NCBI RefSeq assembly: GCF_002964705.1
Contig: NZ_PQCD01000049.1
Location: 308,538-341,819 of the forward strand
DNA from: Pseudoalteromonas sp. T1lg75
GTDB taxonomy: Bacteria; Pseudomonadota; Gammaproteobacteria; Enterobacterales; Alteromonadaceae
Reading direction: 5' to 3'
DNA: 33,282 nt
Part shown: in pieces, positions 9,505-20,792 of the stretch
Numbering within the stretch: the first letter of the stretch is position 1
Layout: each line of letters begins with the position of its first letter
Notes under the pieces: generated by a model
Seen by the model: only the letters and a program-made list of their open reading frames with translations
What the model was told of the DNA's origin: nothing
The model's database searches: none
Made by a program: the position numbers and the translations under genes

Positions 9505-10533
9505 TTAATCCGTAGTGTTGTTCGCACGTTCGATGCGTTCGGAGATTGCCGGGTGTGAAGACAGGTAATCCCATAATGAATCTTGCTGTCGCTCATCCAT
9601 CCCGTGTGCCTGGGCCAGGGCTTGCATGGCCTCGGCAAATGCCGAGCGATGATAGCCTAATTGGCTTAGCTGCTCTAGTGCAAAAGTATCAGCCTGACGT
9701 TCCATATCGCGAGAAAACTGTTGTTGTATCAAAGCCGAACCCGTACCCATGATGATCTCGGCAAAGCCTTCCAGGTCACCAAACATCAGTGCCAGGGTGA
9801 CCGAGGAGCCGGCGGATTGGGCTGCCAGGGTCAAGCCATGTTGATGATGAACATGGCCGATTTCATGCAGTAATACCGCCAACAATGCGGTGTCGTTATC
9901 TTTGAGGATCAGCGCGAGTTCGTCCGTTAAGACCACCTGACCGTCGGGCAGGGCAAAGGCATTGGCGCCTATCTCCGGGGCACTGTAGAAGTGCAGAACC
10001 AAATGTTCGGGAGCCTGGTCCATTTTTGCAATATGGTTTTGCCACAGGGTACGAATATGGGTTTGCTGCGCATCGTCCAGATTAGTGGGCTCCAGATACA
10101 CGTATTCCAGGGCTTTAAGCGTTTGTTCCGAGGCCGCATGCACCACCGAATCCGGCAGGGAGCGTGCCACCACCGCAGCGCTGGCGGGAATGATCTTAAA
10201 AAACAACAGCCAGGCGAGCGCCGCGCTTGCCAATACGCAGCCGAGCACCGCCGTTTTATGTTTTTCGATGCGTTCCAAGAGGCGATCCCAAGTGGACTCC
10301 GACGGCCAACGGTGAGCGCTGTTATGAGGCACAAAACGACTGCCATCAATAAACACCAGCTCCACCGGCAGGCCGCTGATCTGTTGCCCCTGACGGTATT
10401 GGTCAAATTGCACCAGCAACTCATCGCCGTTGTAAATGCGCACTTGCTCGCAACTGCTATCTTGCGTCAGCCACAGGGTTACTTCGGTACTGTGGCTTTG
10501 ATTGCGTAGGTAATAAAACCCGGTGACCTGCAT
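9505..10533 (-). CDS. Membrane-anchored M48-family zinc metalloprotease
   Basis: This 342-residue protein has an unusual layout. A soluble N-terminal region of about 90 residues looks beta-rich and unlike known families. One membrane segment follows at about 95-117, then an M48 peptidase domain. The zinc site is LLHEIGHVHHQHG near residue 223 (HExxH), with the third ligand Glu in RDMERQAD near 279 and SSHPAISERI near 330. These motifs mark an active BepA/HtpX-like peptidase, probably in the periplasm with a cytoplasmic N-terminus or the reverse. Only three bases separate it from the upstream DUF898 gene, so the two are translated together. Its substrate is unknown. Confidence 0.88.
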   Translation of the reverse strand: MQVTGFYYLRNQSHSTEVTLWLTQDSSCEQVRIYNGDELLVQFDQYRQGQQISGLPVELVFIDGSRFVPHNSAHRWPSESTWDRLLERIEKHKTAVLGCVLASAALAWLLFFKIIPASAAVVARSLPDSVVHAASEQTLKALEYVYLEPTNLDDAQQTHIRTLWQNHIAKMDQAPEHLVLHFYSAPEIGANAFALPDGQVVLTDELALILKDNDTALLAVLLHEIGHVHHQHGLTLAAQSAGSSVTLALMFGDLEGFAEIIMGTGSALIQQQFSRDMERQADTFALEQLSQLGYHRSAFAEAMQALAQAHGMDERQQDSLWDYLSSHPAISERIERANNTTD

Positions 10534-10536
10534 GCG

Positions 10537-11646
10537 TTAGCCCAAAGACAGATCGATATCGAACATGTTCGCGGCTTCCTCGCCAAACGCCGATTGCTGT
10601 TCGCCCAGTTGGTCGTGCAGGGTTTGTGGGTCGCACAGGAAGGTGACTTCGGTGGCGGCGCTAAGCATGCGGGCGCTGCGCACCTTGGCCCAAGGGTAGG
10701 CCAGACCTAGGCTACAGACGATGGCCAGGGTATTGGTAAAGACCAACAGGGTGTAGTCGATCATCTTCAAATCCGACTTAAAATCGGCAATGCCGTTCAA
10801 CTCACTGCTATTAAGCAGGTGATTACGAATATGGGTTTGGTAAATGCCCGTGGCTACCGCAAAGGCAACAAAGTAGATCACCATTATCATCACCATGGCG
10901 ATAGCCCCAGCAATGGCGCCGGCTTGGTCGTTCATCATTTCCGGGTTTTGGATCATGGCCTCCAGGCCAAAACCGAAGGCACCAGCCACGGCTAGCATGA
11001 TCACCGCGATAATGCCGGCGGCAACATAGGCCATCAGCGCCGCTAAATAATACTCACCGCCCTTGGTATTGACACTAATGGGGGTGTCGGAAAACTCAAT
11101 ATGGCTGTGTAAATACTGGTCCATGCGTTTAAACACGTACGGCAGCAATAAATAAAGGGTGAATACGCTGGCCACTGGCAGCAATAAGAACACCACAAAG
11201 GCCTCGCCATAACTGCCCTTAAAGTTAAAGCGCACATTGCGATAACGGCTCATACGCATGTTAAAGCGCATGCCCTGATTGATGATCCAGGGCGTTAAAA
11301 ACAGCAGAATAAAAATCGCCAGTATGCCCAGCGCGGGCACAAACTGGGTGCAGAACATATAAATAACAAAAAAGATAAAGGCAAGAATGCGGCCTTTTAA
11401 GATCTGTATCGGCGTCGCCAGATAATCAAATCGATGGCCGTCGAGCTGGGTGTGGCCGTAAAAATAACGATAGGTACGTACCTTGGCCCAGGCGGAATAA
11501 ATCCCCAGGGTTAACAAGGTCAAAACGATATTAACGATCCAAATTGAGAAAAACTCTTTCCCTGAGCCACTAAACTCGACGCGACGGCTGTAAGGTTCAA
11601 ACTGAGGTGTCGTGTTAGTTACGCTATCTGTTTGTGATAAGTCCAT
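10537..11646 (-). CDS. DUF898 (YjgN-like) inner-membrane protein
   Basis: The 369-residue protein contains two copies of the DUF898 signature, an aromatic-rich helix ending LGIYSAWAKVRTYRYFYG near residue 47 and LGLAYPWAKVRSARM near 318. About eight helices lie between them. YjgN of E. coli is a relative of unknown function. The C-terminal tail is soluble and acidic. It is the first gene of the unit continuing into the M48 protease and the 639-residue protein, and its start is divergent from the SpoU methyltransferase across about 160 bases. The repeated signature suggests an internal duplication, which is normal in this family. Confidence 0.88.
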   Translation of the reverse strand: MDLSQTDSVTNTTPQFEPYSRRVEFSGSGKEFFSIWIVNIVLTLLTLGIYSAWAKVRTYRYFYGHTQLDGHRFDYLATPIQILKGRILAFIFFVIYMFCTQFVPALGILAIFILLFLTPWIINQGMRFNMRMSRYRNVRFNFKGSYGEAFVVFLLLPVASVFTLYLLLPYVFKRMDQYLHSHIEFSDTPISVNTKGGEYYLAALMAYVAAGIIAVIMLAVAGAFGFGLEAMIQNPEMMNDQAGAIAGAIAMVMIMVIYFVAFAVATGIYQTHIRNHLLNSSELNGIADFKSDLKMIDYTLLVFTNTLAIVCSLGLAYPWAKVRSARMLSAATEVTFLCDPQTLHDQLGEQQSAFGEEAANMFDIDLSLG

Positions 11647-11809
11647 TTTTTAGTCTTTTTGGCGGTAAAAACGCAGTTCATTAATTTAGCGTTAAGTTTC
11701 AAATAATGCAACAGATGCAAGGGCTTATCCTACTTTTACACTCTGCAATGGGGCAAAGCATGTGTATAATAAGCAGATCCTCCTTTGTTATTAGCCAAGG
11801 CCACGCTCC

Positions 11810-12553
11810 ATGCTCTCAAAGAATCAGCAAAAGCACCTGCGTCAATTAGGACAAAAAAAATACCGAAAACAGCAGCAACAGTTTTTAGTTCAAGGGACTA
11901 AGAATGTGGTTGAGCTATTGCAAAGCGACCATGGCGTGTTAGAGCTCTTTGCCAGCGAGGAGTTCTGTAATGCCAATAAGCAACTGATCAATAGCCGTTT
12001 AAGTGCTAAAGATGTGCACCGCTGCGATGAGACGGCCTTGTCTAAGGTCAGTACCCTGGTCACCAACAACGATGCCATTGCCGTGGCGCCCATCGCTCAG
12101 ACGGAAATAGAAGATACTCCTTGGCAACTGGCCTTAGACGGCGTCAGCGACCCTGGGAATCTAGGCACCATTATTCGCCTTGCGGATTGGTACGGCTTTA
12201 AACAGGTCTTGCTGTCGACCAACTGCGCCGACCCCTGTAACCCTAAGGTGGTCAGCGCCACCATGGGCTCGTTTACTCGCGTGTCCTGCCATCAAGTGGA
12301 TTTGCCGGCCTACCTGGCAAGCTGCAACAAACCTGTCTACGGCGCCTTTTTAGGTGGGCAAAACCTGCATCACACAGACTTTAGCGGACAAGGGATATTG
12401 GTGATGGGCAGTGAATCCCACGGCATCAGTGATGCGGTGGCGGCGCACGTTAGCGAGCGTATCACCATTGCCGGCTATGGTGGCGCCGAATCCTTAAATG
12501 TGGCTATTGCCAGTGGCATTATTTTAGATAATATAAAGCGTTGTCACGGCTAA
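11810..12553 (+). CDS. SpoU/TrmH-family RNA 2'-O-methyltransferase
   Basis: This 247-residue protein has the three SpoU motifs of the knotted SPOUT fold: LDGVSDPGNLGTIIRLADW near residue 105, ILVMGSESHGIS near 197 and GGAESLNVAIASGIIL near 223. They bind S-adenosylmethionine and RNA. The N-terminal half has the substrate-binding look of RlmB/TsnR-like enzymes, starting LSKNQQKHLRQLGQKKYR with FLVQGTKNV near 26. It should methylate a ribose in rRNA, but the position cannot be told from sequence. A TATAAT lies 40 bases before the ATG. A MITE follows 30 bases after the stop, and no other terminator is visible. Confidence 0.9.
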   Translation: MLSKNQQKHLRQLGQKKYRKQQQQFLVQGTKNVVELLQSDHGVLELFASEEFCNANKQLINSRLSAKDVHRCDETALSKVSTLVTNNDAIAVAPIAQTEIEDTPWQLALDGVSDPGNLGTIIRLADWYGFKQVLLSTNCADPCNPKVVSATMGSFTRVSCHQVDLPAYLASCNKPVYGAFLGGQNLHHTDFSGQGILVMGSESHGISDAVAAHVSERITIAGYGGAESLNVAIASGIILDNIKRCHG

Positions 12554-12582
12554 GTGGGTAGCGCTTAGGCAGATGTTGCAAC

Positions 12583-12931
12583 TAGGGTCTGTTGACCTTT
12601 GTTGTTTGTTTCTGCAGCAGTGTGTAGCGAATTTATACAAGGCGGCACATGTGTGGTGTAGTTATTCTACATAAACATGTAACAACACAGTAGAAATGCG
12701 TTACAAGCGCTGCCCTACGGGTTCATCTAAACGCATCCTGCTCTGTGTTGCTCGCTATGTACATAGGCGAGCAAGACCGAAGCAATGCTTCGCAGCTTAG
12801 CGAGGTGAGCGCATGGATGCGCGATGTAACCAAGCTTCATGGATGAATTTAACCACATAAATCAGTGATTATATTCATCAGAATGCGTTTAGATTGAACA
12901 TAAAGTAAACCGCAAAGATAAACAGACCCTA
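12583..12931. mobile_element. 349-bp MITE-like element with terminal and nested inverted repeats
   Basis: The ends TAGGGTCTGTTGACCTTTG and, on the other strand, TAGGGTCTGTTTATCTTTG are imperfect terminal inverted repeats beginning with TA. That is consistent with a TA target duplication as made by IS630/Tc1-type transposases. An inner inverted pair at 12725-12740 and 12879-12894 shares ATCTAAACGCAT, and several hairpins lie between: 12748-12774, 12778-12792 and 12809-12822. No open reading frame of note is present, so it would depend on a transposase elsewhere. It fills the gap between the SpoU gene and smc, and a second end is at the start of the window. Confidence 0.8.
12748..12774. repeat. 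27-base palindrome inside the MITE
   Basis: TTGCTCGC and GCGAGCAA flank TATGTACATA with a single extra G, giving an almost perfect palindrome able to form a cruciform or RNA hairpin. It is followed directly by a second hairpin CGAAGC-AAT-GCTTCG. Confidence 0.85.
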
Positions 12932-12956
12932 ATAATAACTAGAATAATGAGGCGTA

Positions 12957-15900
12957 ATGCGCTTAAGCAGCATAAAACTGGCGGGTTTTAAGTCCTTCGT
13001 TGATGCCACAAAGATCCCTTTTCCCGACCCCATGACCTGTGTGGTGGGGCCAAACGGCTGTGGCAAATCCAATGTTATCGATGCGGTGCGCTGGGTGCTC
13101 GGAGAAAGCTCGGCAAAAAACCTCCGGGGTGATGCCATGACGGACGTGATTTTTAACGGTGCTGCGACCCGTAAACCGGTTTCCCAAGCCTCGGTGGAAC
13201 TGGTGTTTGACAATACCCTGGGTCGCTTGCCCGGTACCATGGCGGCGCGCAATCAGGTCGCCATTAAGCGGGTGGTGACCCGCGACGGCCAGTCTCTGTA
13301 TTACCTCAACGGCAGTAAATGCCGCAAGCGCGATATTACCGACATCTTCTTAGGCACAGGTCTTGGGCCGCGTAGCTATGCCATTATTGAGCAGGGCATG
13401 ATTTCCCGGCTGATCGAAAGTAAGCCACTGGAACTAAGGGTCTTTATCGAAGAAGCCGCCGGTGTGTCCAAATACAAGGAGCGGCGCCGAGAGACGCAAA
13501 CCCGTATTCGCAGCACCAAGGAAAATCTCGAGCGTCTGCTTGATGTGCGTGCCGAGTTGCAAACCCAGCTCGATAAGCTAGAACATCAGGCGCAGCAAGC
13601 CAGCAGTTATCGTGAGCTGAAAGCGCAGCAGCGCCGCTATAAGGGCGAGCTGGCGGTGCTTAAATGGCAAAAGCTGCATCAACAGCAGTTGCAACAATCC
13701 GAGCAACTCGCCGAGCTGAAAGAGCAGCTGGCATTTTTTAAAGATGCCCACCGCGGTGAGCAGGATGTACTCAGTGCCTATCAGCAGCAATTGGATGATA
13801 CCAGTGCGGCACTCAATCATAACCAGCAGCAAATATTTCAAACCGACAACCAACTGGCGCGTTTGGAGCAGCAACAAATTCATGCCAAGCAGCGGGCCCA
13901 CCAATTGCAGGCCAGCATAGCGCAAAATCAGCAACAGCAGGCGCAGCTGCTTGAGGCGCAGCGCCAACAGAACGAGTTTGTCGCCCAGCATCAAGGGCGT
14001 TGTGAACAGCAGCAACAGCTCAGTGAAGAGTTGCAAGAAGCCCTGTTGGAGTGCCAGGCGGTGCGCGATGAGGCCGAGGAACAGTTCGCTCAGTTGCAAC
14101 ATCAACAGCACCAGCAGCGTGAGTTTTTATATCAACATCAGCGCCAGCTCCAGCAATGCCGACACGAGCATCAAGGCGCCGCCGCCAGCGTACAGGCCTT
14201 ACAACAGCAAGTAGAGGATAATAACGCCGCCCTTGGCCGTCATCAGGAAGCCAATATTGTGCAGCAACTCGAAGAGAGCGAGCGACAAAGCAAGGCCCTG
14301 ACCGAGCGCCTCGCCAAGGCGCAAAGTGCGCAACTGCAACATGAGCAGGCCTTGTTGGCCAACGAGGAAGAGTTGCATCACGCCCGCCAGGAGCAGCAAA
14401 GCCTGCAGCGTCATATTCAGGAGCTGGGCGCCAAACGCGATGCCATTCACTCTGTGTTGCAGGACGAACAAGAAGAACAAGGAAATGGCATGCTGTTTCA
14501 GCTTGAGGTGCAACCGGGCTATGAACAAGTCATCGAAGTCGCCCTGATGCAACTTCGTCGCTTGCAGGTAAGCGACGATAGCAGTGGCGACTGGCTGGGA
14601 CCACAAACCGAGACAGCGCCTCGGCAATCCGTCGCCCAGTTTATTCAATCCGGACGCTATCCGGATCTGTTGCACCGTATTGCCTTTGATGCCAAAGGGG
14701 ATACCCGAGTCTTGGATGACCCCAACTGGCTCGCCGTGATAGATGCCAATGCTCATTTGCATGGCCGTCACTGGTGTTTGCAGGCTACCCGTGAGCAACT
14801 TGGGGTGCTGGCTCAGCGTCAGCAACTACAGGAATTGGATACGGCTTTAGGGCAGCGCCAGGATAAACTACCGGCGATAGAAAAAGAGCTGGAGCAGCTT
14901 AACGGCGAGCACGAAGCGCTTAAAGCCTCCTTGGAGCAGGCTAAGCAGGAAGTCCACGAGTATTCTAAATCCTACGCTAGCATGCAAACCCGCCAGGAGC
15001 TGCAAAAAGAGCAGGCTCAGCAATGGCAGCAGGAGTTAGTGCGTTTACAAACCCGAGCGCATACTCTGAGCGAGCAAGTCGAGGCGGCACAATTGGCGCT
15101 GGAGCAACAGCTGGCACGTATAGAGCAAGCGGAGGAAGCCTTGGCCCAGGCCGAACATCACTGCGAGCAGGAAGGTCATCAGTTTGAGCAAGCCCAACAG
15201 GCCTTGAAACAGGCCCAATTGCGTATGCAAGCGCTGCAAGGGCAGGTGAACGAAGCGCAGATCTACAGCGAACGTCTGCACAGTGAGCTGACCTTAAGTC
15301 AGAGCAAGCAGGACAACATTGAGCGCGAACTGGAACTGGCCCGAGGGCAATTGGCCGCGGCCGAAGCCGAGCAGCAGGAGGTGGCCGAACCCATCGCCAT
15401 ACAGGAAGAGCAAATCGCCCAGTTGCTGGAGCAAAAAGAACAGCTCGCAGAAGAGCAGCTGGCCTTACAGCAACAACTGGAACAGGCGCAAAGCGAGTTA
15501 CAGCAAAACAAAGAAAAGTTGGCTCAGGGGGAGCAGCAAAGGGAGCAATTGCAGGAGCAGATCCAGCAGGCTTTGTTGGCGGAGCAAACCCTGACCTTAA
15601 AGGCGCAACAGGCCTTGGCACCGTTGGAAGAGCTCAATACCAGCTTAAAAGCCGTGCTCGAAACCCTACCGCAAGATGCGCATGCCGGACGTTGGCAGGC
15701 GCAGCTCACCACCTTAGACAAGCAATTAAGCGATTTAGGTGCCGTAAACCTGGCCGCGATCGACGAGTTTGCCAGTGCCAAGGAGCGTAAGCAGTATTTG
15801 GATGAGCAGTTAGACGATCTCACCATGGCGATGGAAACGCTGGAGGCGGCTATCGCCAAAATAGACCGTCAGACCAAGGCTCAGTTTAAGGCCACCTTTG

Positions 15901-16352
15901 AGCAGATCAATGAGGATCTGCAGGAGCTGTTCCCCAAGGTCTTTGGTGGCGGCTCGGCTTATTTGGAATTGACCAGCGACGACCTGCTTGAAAGTGGGGT
16001 GGCGATTATGGCAAGGCCGCCAGGCAAGAAAAATTCCACAATCCATTTGTTAAGTGGTGGAGAAAAAGCGCTGACCGCATTATCATTGGTGTTTTCGATA
16101 TTCAGGCTCAATCCAGCACCATTTTGTATGCTTGACGAGGTTGATGCGCCGTTAGATGATGCCAATGTCGGCCGTTTTTGCCGTTTGGTTGAAGAAATGT
16201 CGCAAACCGTGCAATTTATATACATCAGCCATAATAAAATTGCCATGGAAATGGCAGGGCGCCTGACCGGTGTGACTATGGCAGAACCGGGTGTGTCACG
16301 TATGGTGGCGGTGGATATTGAGCAAGCAATGGAAATGGCTCAAGCCAGTTAA
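12957..16352 (+). CDS. smc: Chromosome partition/condensin protein SMC
   Basis: SMC is the ATPase of the bacterial condensin that folds and segregates chromosomes with ScpA and ScpB. The 1131-residue protein has the full plan: the head with Walker A GPNGCGKSN near residue 32, a Gln/Glu-rich coiled coil to about 505, a hinge at about 511-625 (VQPGYEQVIEVAL to GVLAQRQQL), a returning coiled coil to about 950, then the signature LSGGEKALTALSL near 1032 and Walker B FCMLDEVDAPLDD near 1056. Glutamine content in the coils is very high. The length is slightly shorter than many gammaproteobacterial SMCs but nothing essential is missing. GAGG precedes the ATG. zipA follows 29 bases after the stop, as in Pseudomonas-type smc-zipA-ligA clusters. 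The MITE ends 25 bases upstream, so the promoter must lie in or beyond it. Confidence 0.97.
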   Translation: MRLSSIKLAGFKSFVDATKIPFPDPMTCVVGPNGCGKSNVIDAVRWVLGESSAKNLRGDAMTDVIFNGAATRKPVSQASVELVFDNTLGRLPGTMAARNQVAIKRVVTRDGQSLYYLNGSKCRKRDITDIFLGTGLGPRSYAIIEQGMISRLIESKPLELRVFIEEAAGVSKYKERRRETQTRIRSTKENLERLLDVRAELQTQLDKLEHQAQQASSYRELKAQQRRYKGELAVLKWQKLHQQQLQQSEQLAELKEQLAFFKDAHRGEQDVLSAYQQQLDDTSAALNHNQQQIFQTDNQLARLEQQQIHAKQRAHQLQASIAQNQQQQAQLLEAQRQQNEFVAQHQGRCEQQQQLSEELQEALLECQAVRDEAEEQFAQLQHQQHQQREFLYQHQRQLQQCRHEHQGAAASVQALQQQVEDNNAALGRHQEANIVQQLEESERQSKALTERLAKAQSAQLQHEQALLANEEELHHARQEQQSLQRHIQELGAKRDAIHSVLQDEQEEQGNGMLFQLEVQPGYEQVIEVALMQLRRLQVSDDSSGDWLGPQTETAPRQSVAQFIQSGRYPDLLHRIAFDAKGDTRVLDDPNWLAVIDANAHLHGRHWCLQATREQLGVLAQRQQLQELDTALGQRQDKLPAIEKELEQLNGEHEALKASLEQAKQEVHEYSKSYASMQTRQELQKEQAQQWQQELVRLQTRAHTLSEQVEAAQLALEQQLARIEQAEEALAQAEHHCEQEGHQFEQAQQALKQAQLRMQALQGQVNEAQIYSERLHSELTLSQSKQDNIERELELARGQLAAAEAEQQEVAEPIAIQEEQIAQLLEQKEQLAEEQLALQQQLEQAQSELQQNKEKLAQGEQQREQLQEQIQQALLAEQTLTLKAQQALAPLEELNTSLKAVLETLPQDAHAGRWQAQLTTLDKQLSDLGAVNLAAIDEFASAKERKQYLDEQLDDLTMAMETLEAAIAKIDRQTKAQFKATFEQINEDLQELFPKVFGGGSAYLELTSDDLLESGVAIMARPPGKKNSTIHLLSGGEKALTALSLVFSIFRLNPAPFCMLDEVDAPLDDANVGRFCRLVEEMSQTVQFIYISHNKIAMEMAGRLTGVTMAEPGVSRMVAVDIEQAMEMAQAS

Positions 16353-16381
16353 TTGAACAAACTAAGAATAAAGGTGAGGGG

Positions 16382-19382
<3,001 letters not shown>

Positions 19383-19384
19383 CC

Positions 19385-19729
19385 ATGAATGATTTTATCG
19401 CCTGGCTGGAGTCGGGATTATTTCGTTTTGGACAGTGGCTGTCACCCTATCTCGGTGACATCGCCCTGGTGTTTGTAGTCTGCATTATCGGCCTGTATGC
19501 CGGGGATGTGATCAAAACCGTTAAGAAGCTGGTGGCAGGTAAGCACTTTTTACTGCGCACCTTAGTATTTGTGCTCGTCAGTGCCTTTGGTTTAGGGGTG
19601 TTAACCCTATGGGTGAGCCCCTTTATGGCTAAGGCACTGATGTTCTTCGGCAGCACCTATTTACCCTTGATGGTGTTTGCCGCCTTTATCCTGGTTGGGG
19701 TGTTGGCGGACAGGAAGTCTCAGCTGTGA
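19385..19729 (+). CDS. DUF3392 small membrane protein
   Basis: This 114-residue protein has three to four membrane segments and the DUF3392 pattern: an N-terminal LSPYLGDIALVFV followed by LLRTLVFVLVSAFGLGVL near residue 59. Function is unknown. The ATG is two bases after the ligA stop, and its own TGA overlaps the GTG start of the next gene, so it is part of a translationally coupled tail of the ligA operon. Confidence 0.82.
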   Translation: MNDFIAWLESGLFRFGQWLSPYLGDIALVFVVCIIGLYAGDVIKTVKKLVAGKHFLLRTLVFVLVSAFGLGVLTLWVSPFMAKALMFFGSTYLPLMVFAAFILVGVLADRKSQL

Positions 19730-20229
19730 AACATTATGGTCCTGAATATTGGGATAAGCACGGCGCCTATCGTACCCCGGTAGGCTTTACCCTGGCGCTG
19801 ATTATTTTGCTGCGCCCTTATCTTATCTGGGCCTTTGCGGCCATCTCTCGACGCCCCGAGCTCGATTTGGTGGCCTTGGTGTATCGACAAAAGCAGGACT
19901 TTTTTGTGGCCTTGGCCATAGCGGCTATCGCTATAGTGCCGGCCACGGTTTATTCTCTGCGTCGCCCTGGCAGTAACCCCAGGTTAAAATCCCTGTGGCG
20001 GCATATGCGCTGGCCCTTGGTGTTGTGCGCCTTGCTTGATTTGGCCTGGCTTATTTTACAGGCCTCGCAGCAGTATTATCGCTTTTCCTTTTATATTGCC
20101 GTGCAAGCGGTGGCGGTTGCCTGGATCCTCCTGTATTTAATGCGCAGCCGCTATTTACGGGTGTTTTTTGCCGATTGGCCGGACGAGCTAGAGAGCAAGA
20201 AAAAAGACGTTAAAAATAAGGAAGAATAG
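19726..20229 (+). CDS. DUF2919 (YfeZ-like) membrane protein
   Basis: The 167-residue protein opens YGPEYWDKHGAYRTPVGF, typical of DUF2919. About four hydrophobic helices follow, including LIILLRPYLIWAFAAISR near residue 22, with a Lys-rich soluble tail. The start is GTG, overlapping the preceding stop as GTGA. E. coli YfeZ, also of unknown role, is a relative. The family and the coupling to the neighbouring DUF3392 gene suggest membrane partners, but no function can be given. Confidence 0.82.
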   Translation: MKHYGPEYWDKHGAYRTPVGFTLALIILLRPYLIWAFAAISRRPELDLVALVYRQKQDFFVALAIAAIAIVPATVYSLRRPGSNPRLKSLWRHMRWPLVLCALLDLAWLILQASQQYYRFSFYIAVQAVAVAWILLYLMRSRYLRVFFADWPDELESKKKDVKNKEE

Positions 20230-20230
20230 G

Positions 20231-20719
20231 GTGTTTGGTAGCACGCTTTCGCCGCGGCCCATAGATAAAACCCTGGCCAAGTATACCCTGGTGGCCCTGC
20301 TGCCCCTGGCGCTTGTGCTGTGGTTGAGCGCACCTTGGCCGCTTTTGCGCATGACGCTGATGTTGGCCTATGTCGTGGCCTTGGCTTCCTGCCTCTACCG
20401 CCTGACCCCCTGGTTTATCGCTCGCAACCCACCAAGGCGCTTCATTCTTCGAGAACAGAGGCACTTAAAGGTGTGCTCACTGGCGGGCTTTTTCGACCTT
20501 CATGGCCCTTGGCACTCTGTGCCCATAGAGACGATTTCGTCGGTATACGTGTGGGAGCATGGCATTGAACTTAGCGCCGAGGATGGGGTATTTCGCCTTA
20601 GTGTGGTTGGCTCCAGGGAAAGCCTACATGCCCATATGCGCTCGGTGCTTGCCGATGCCCTTGCCGCTGACAAGGTAAAGCTAGAATATGGAGAATGTGC
20701 AAAGGCAATAAGTGAATAG
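20231..20719 (+). CDS. Small two-helix membrane protein of unknown function
   Basis: I do not recognise this 162-residue protein. Two adjacent helices (about 18-55) are followed by a basic stretch PWFIARNPPRRFILREQRHL. A soluble domain of about 100 residues follows with alternating beta-like strands (HSVPIETISSVYVWEHGIEL, then VFRLSVVGSRESLHAHM), which is reminiscent of membrane-anchored PH-like domains, although that is only a visual impression. It begins with GTG one base after the DUF2919 stop, with AAGGA upstream. It is the last gene of the ligA-led run. Confidence 0.7.
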   Translation: MFGSTLSPRPIDKTLAKYTLVALLPLALVLWLSAPWPLLRMTLMLAYVVALASCLYRLTPWFIARNPPRRFILREQRHLKVCSLAGFFDLHGPWHSVPIETISSVYVWEHGIELSAEDGVFRLSVVGSRESLHAHMRSVLADALAADKVKLEYGECAKAISE

Positions 20720-20749
20720 GGAGAGTATTCACCTAATGCCCGCACATAA

Positions 20750-20779
20750 ATACCAATTCACTTTTAACAGAATTGGTAT
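20750..20779. repeat. 10-bp inverted repeat between convergent genes
   Basis: ATACCAATTC and GAATTGGTAT flank a 10-base loop. The site lies between the ends of two convergent genes, so it may end transcription in either direction, but it lacks a proper T-run. Palindromes of this AT-rich type are often dispersed intergenic repeats in marine gammaproteobacteria. Confidence 0.7.
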
Positions 20780-20792
20780 AAATAGAGAGCGT

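Noticed and set aside
13578..14111. Leu-rich minus-strand frame as a membrane protein
   Set aside because: It is the complement of CAG/CAA/GAG-rich coiled-coil codons in smc and has no independent support.
14977..15621. Long Pro/Ala/Arg-rich minus-strand frame opposite smc
   Set aside because: It mirrors the Gln/Glu-rich coiled-coil codons of smc; composition is that of a shadow frame and no start signal is present.
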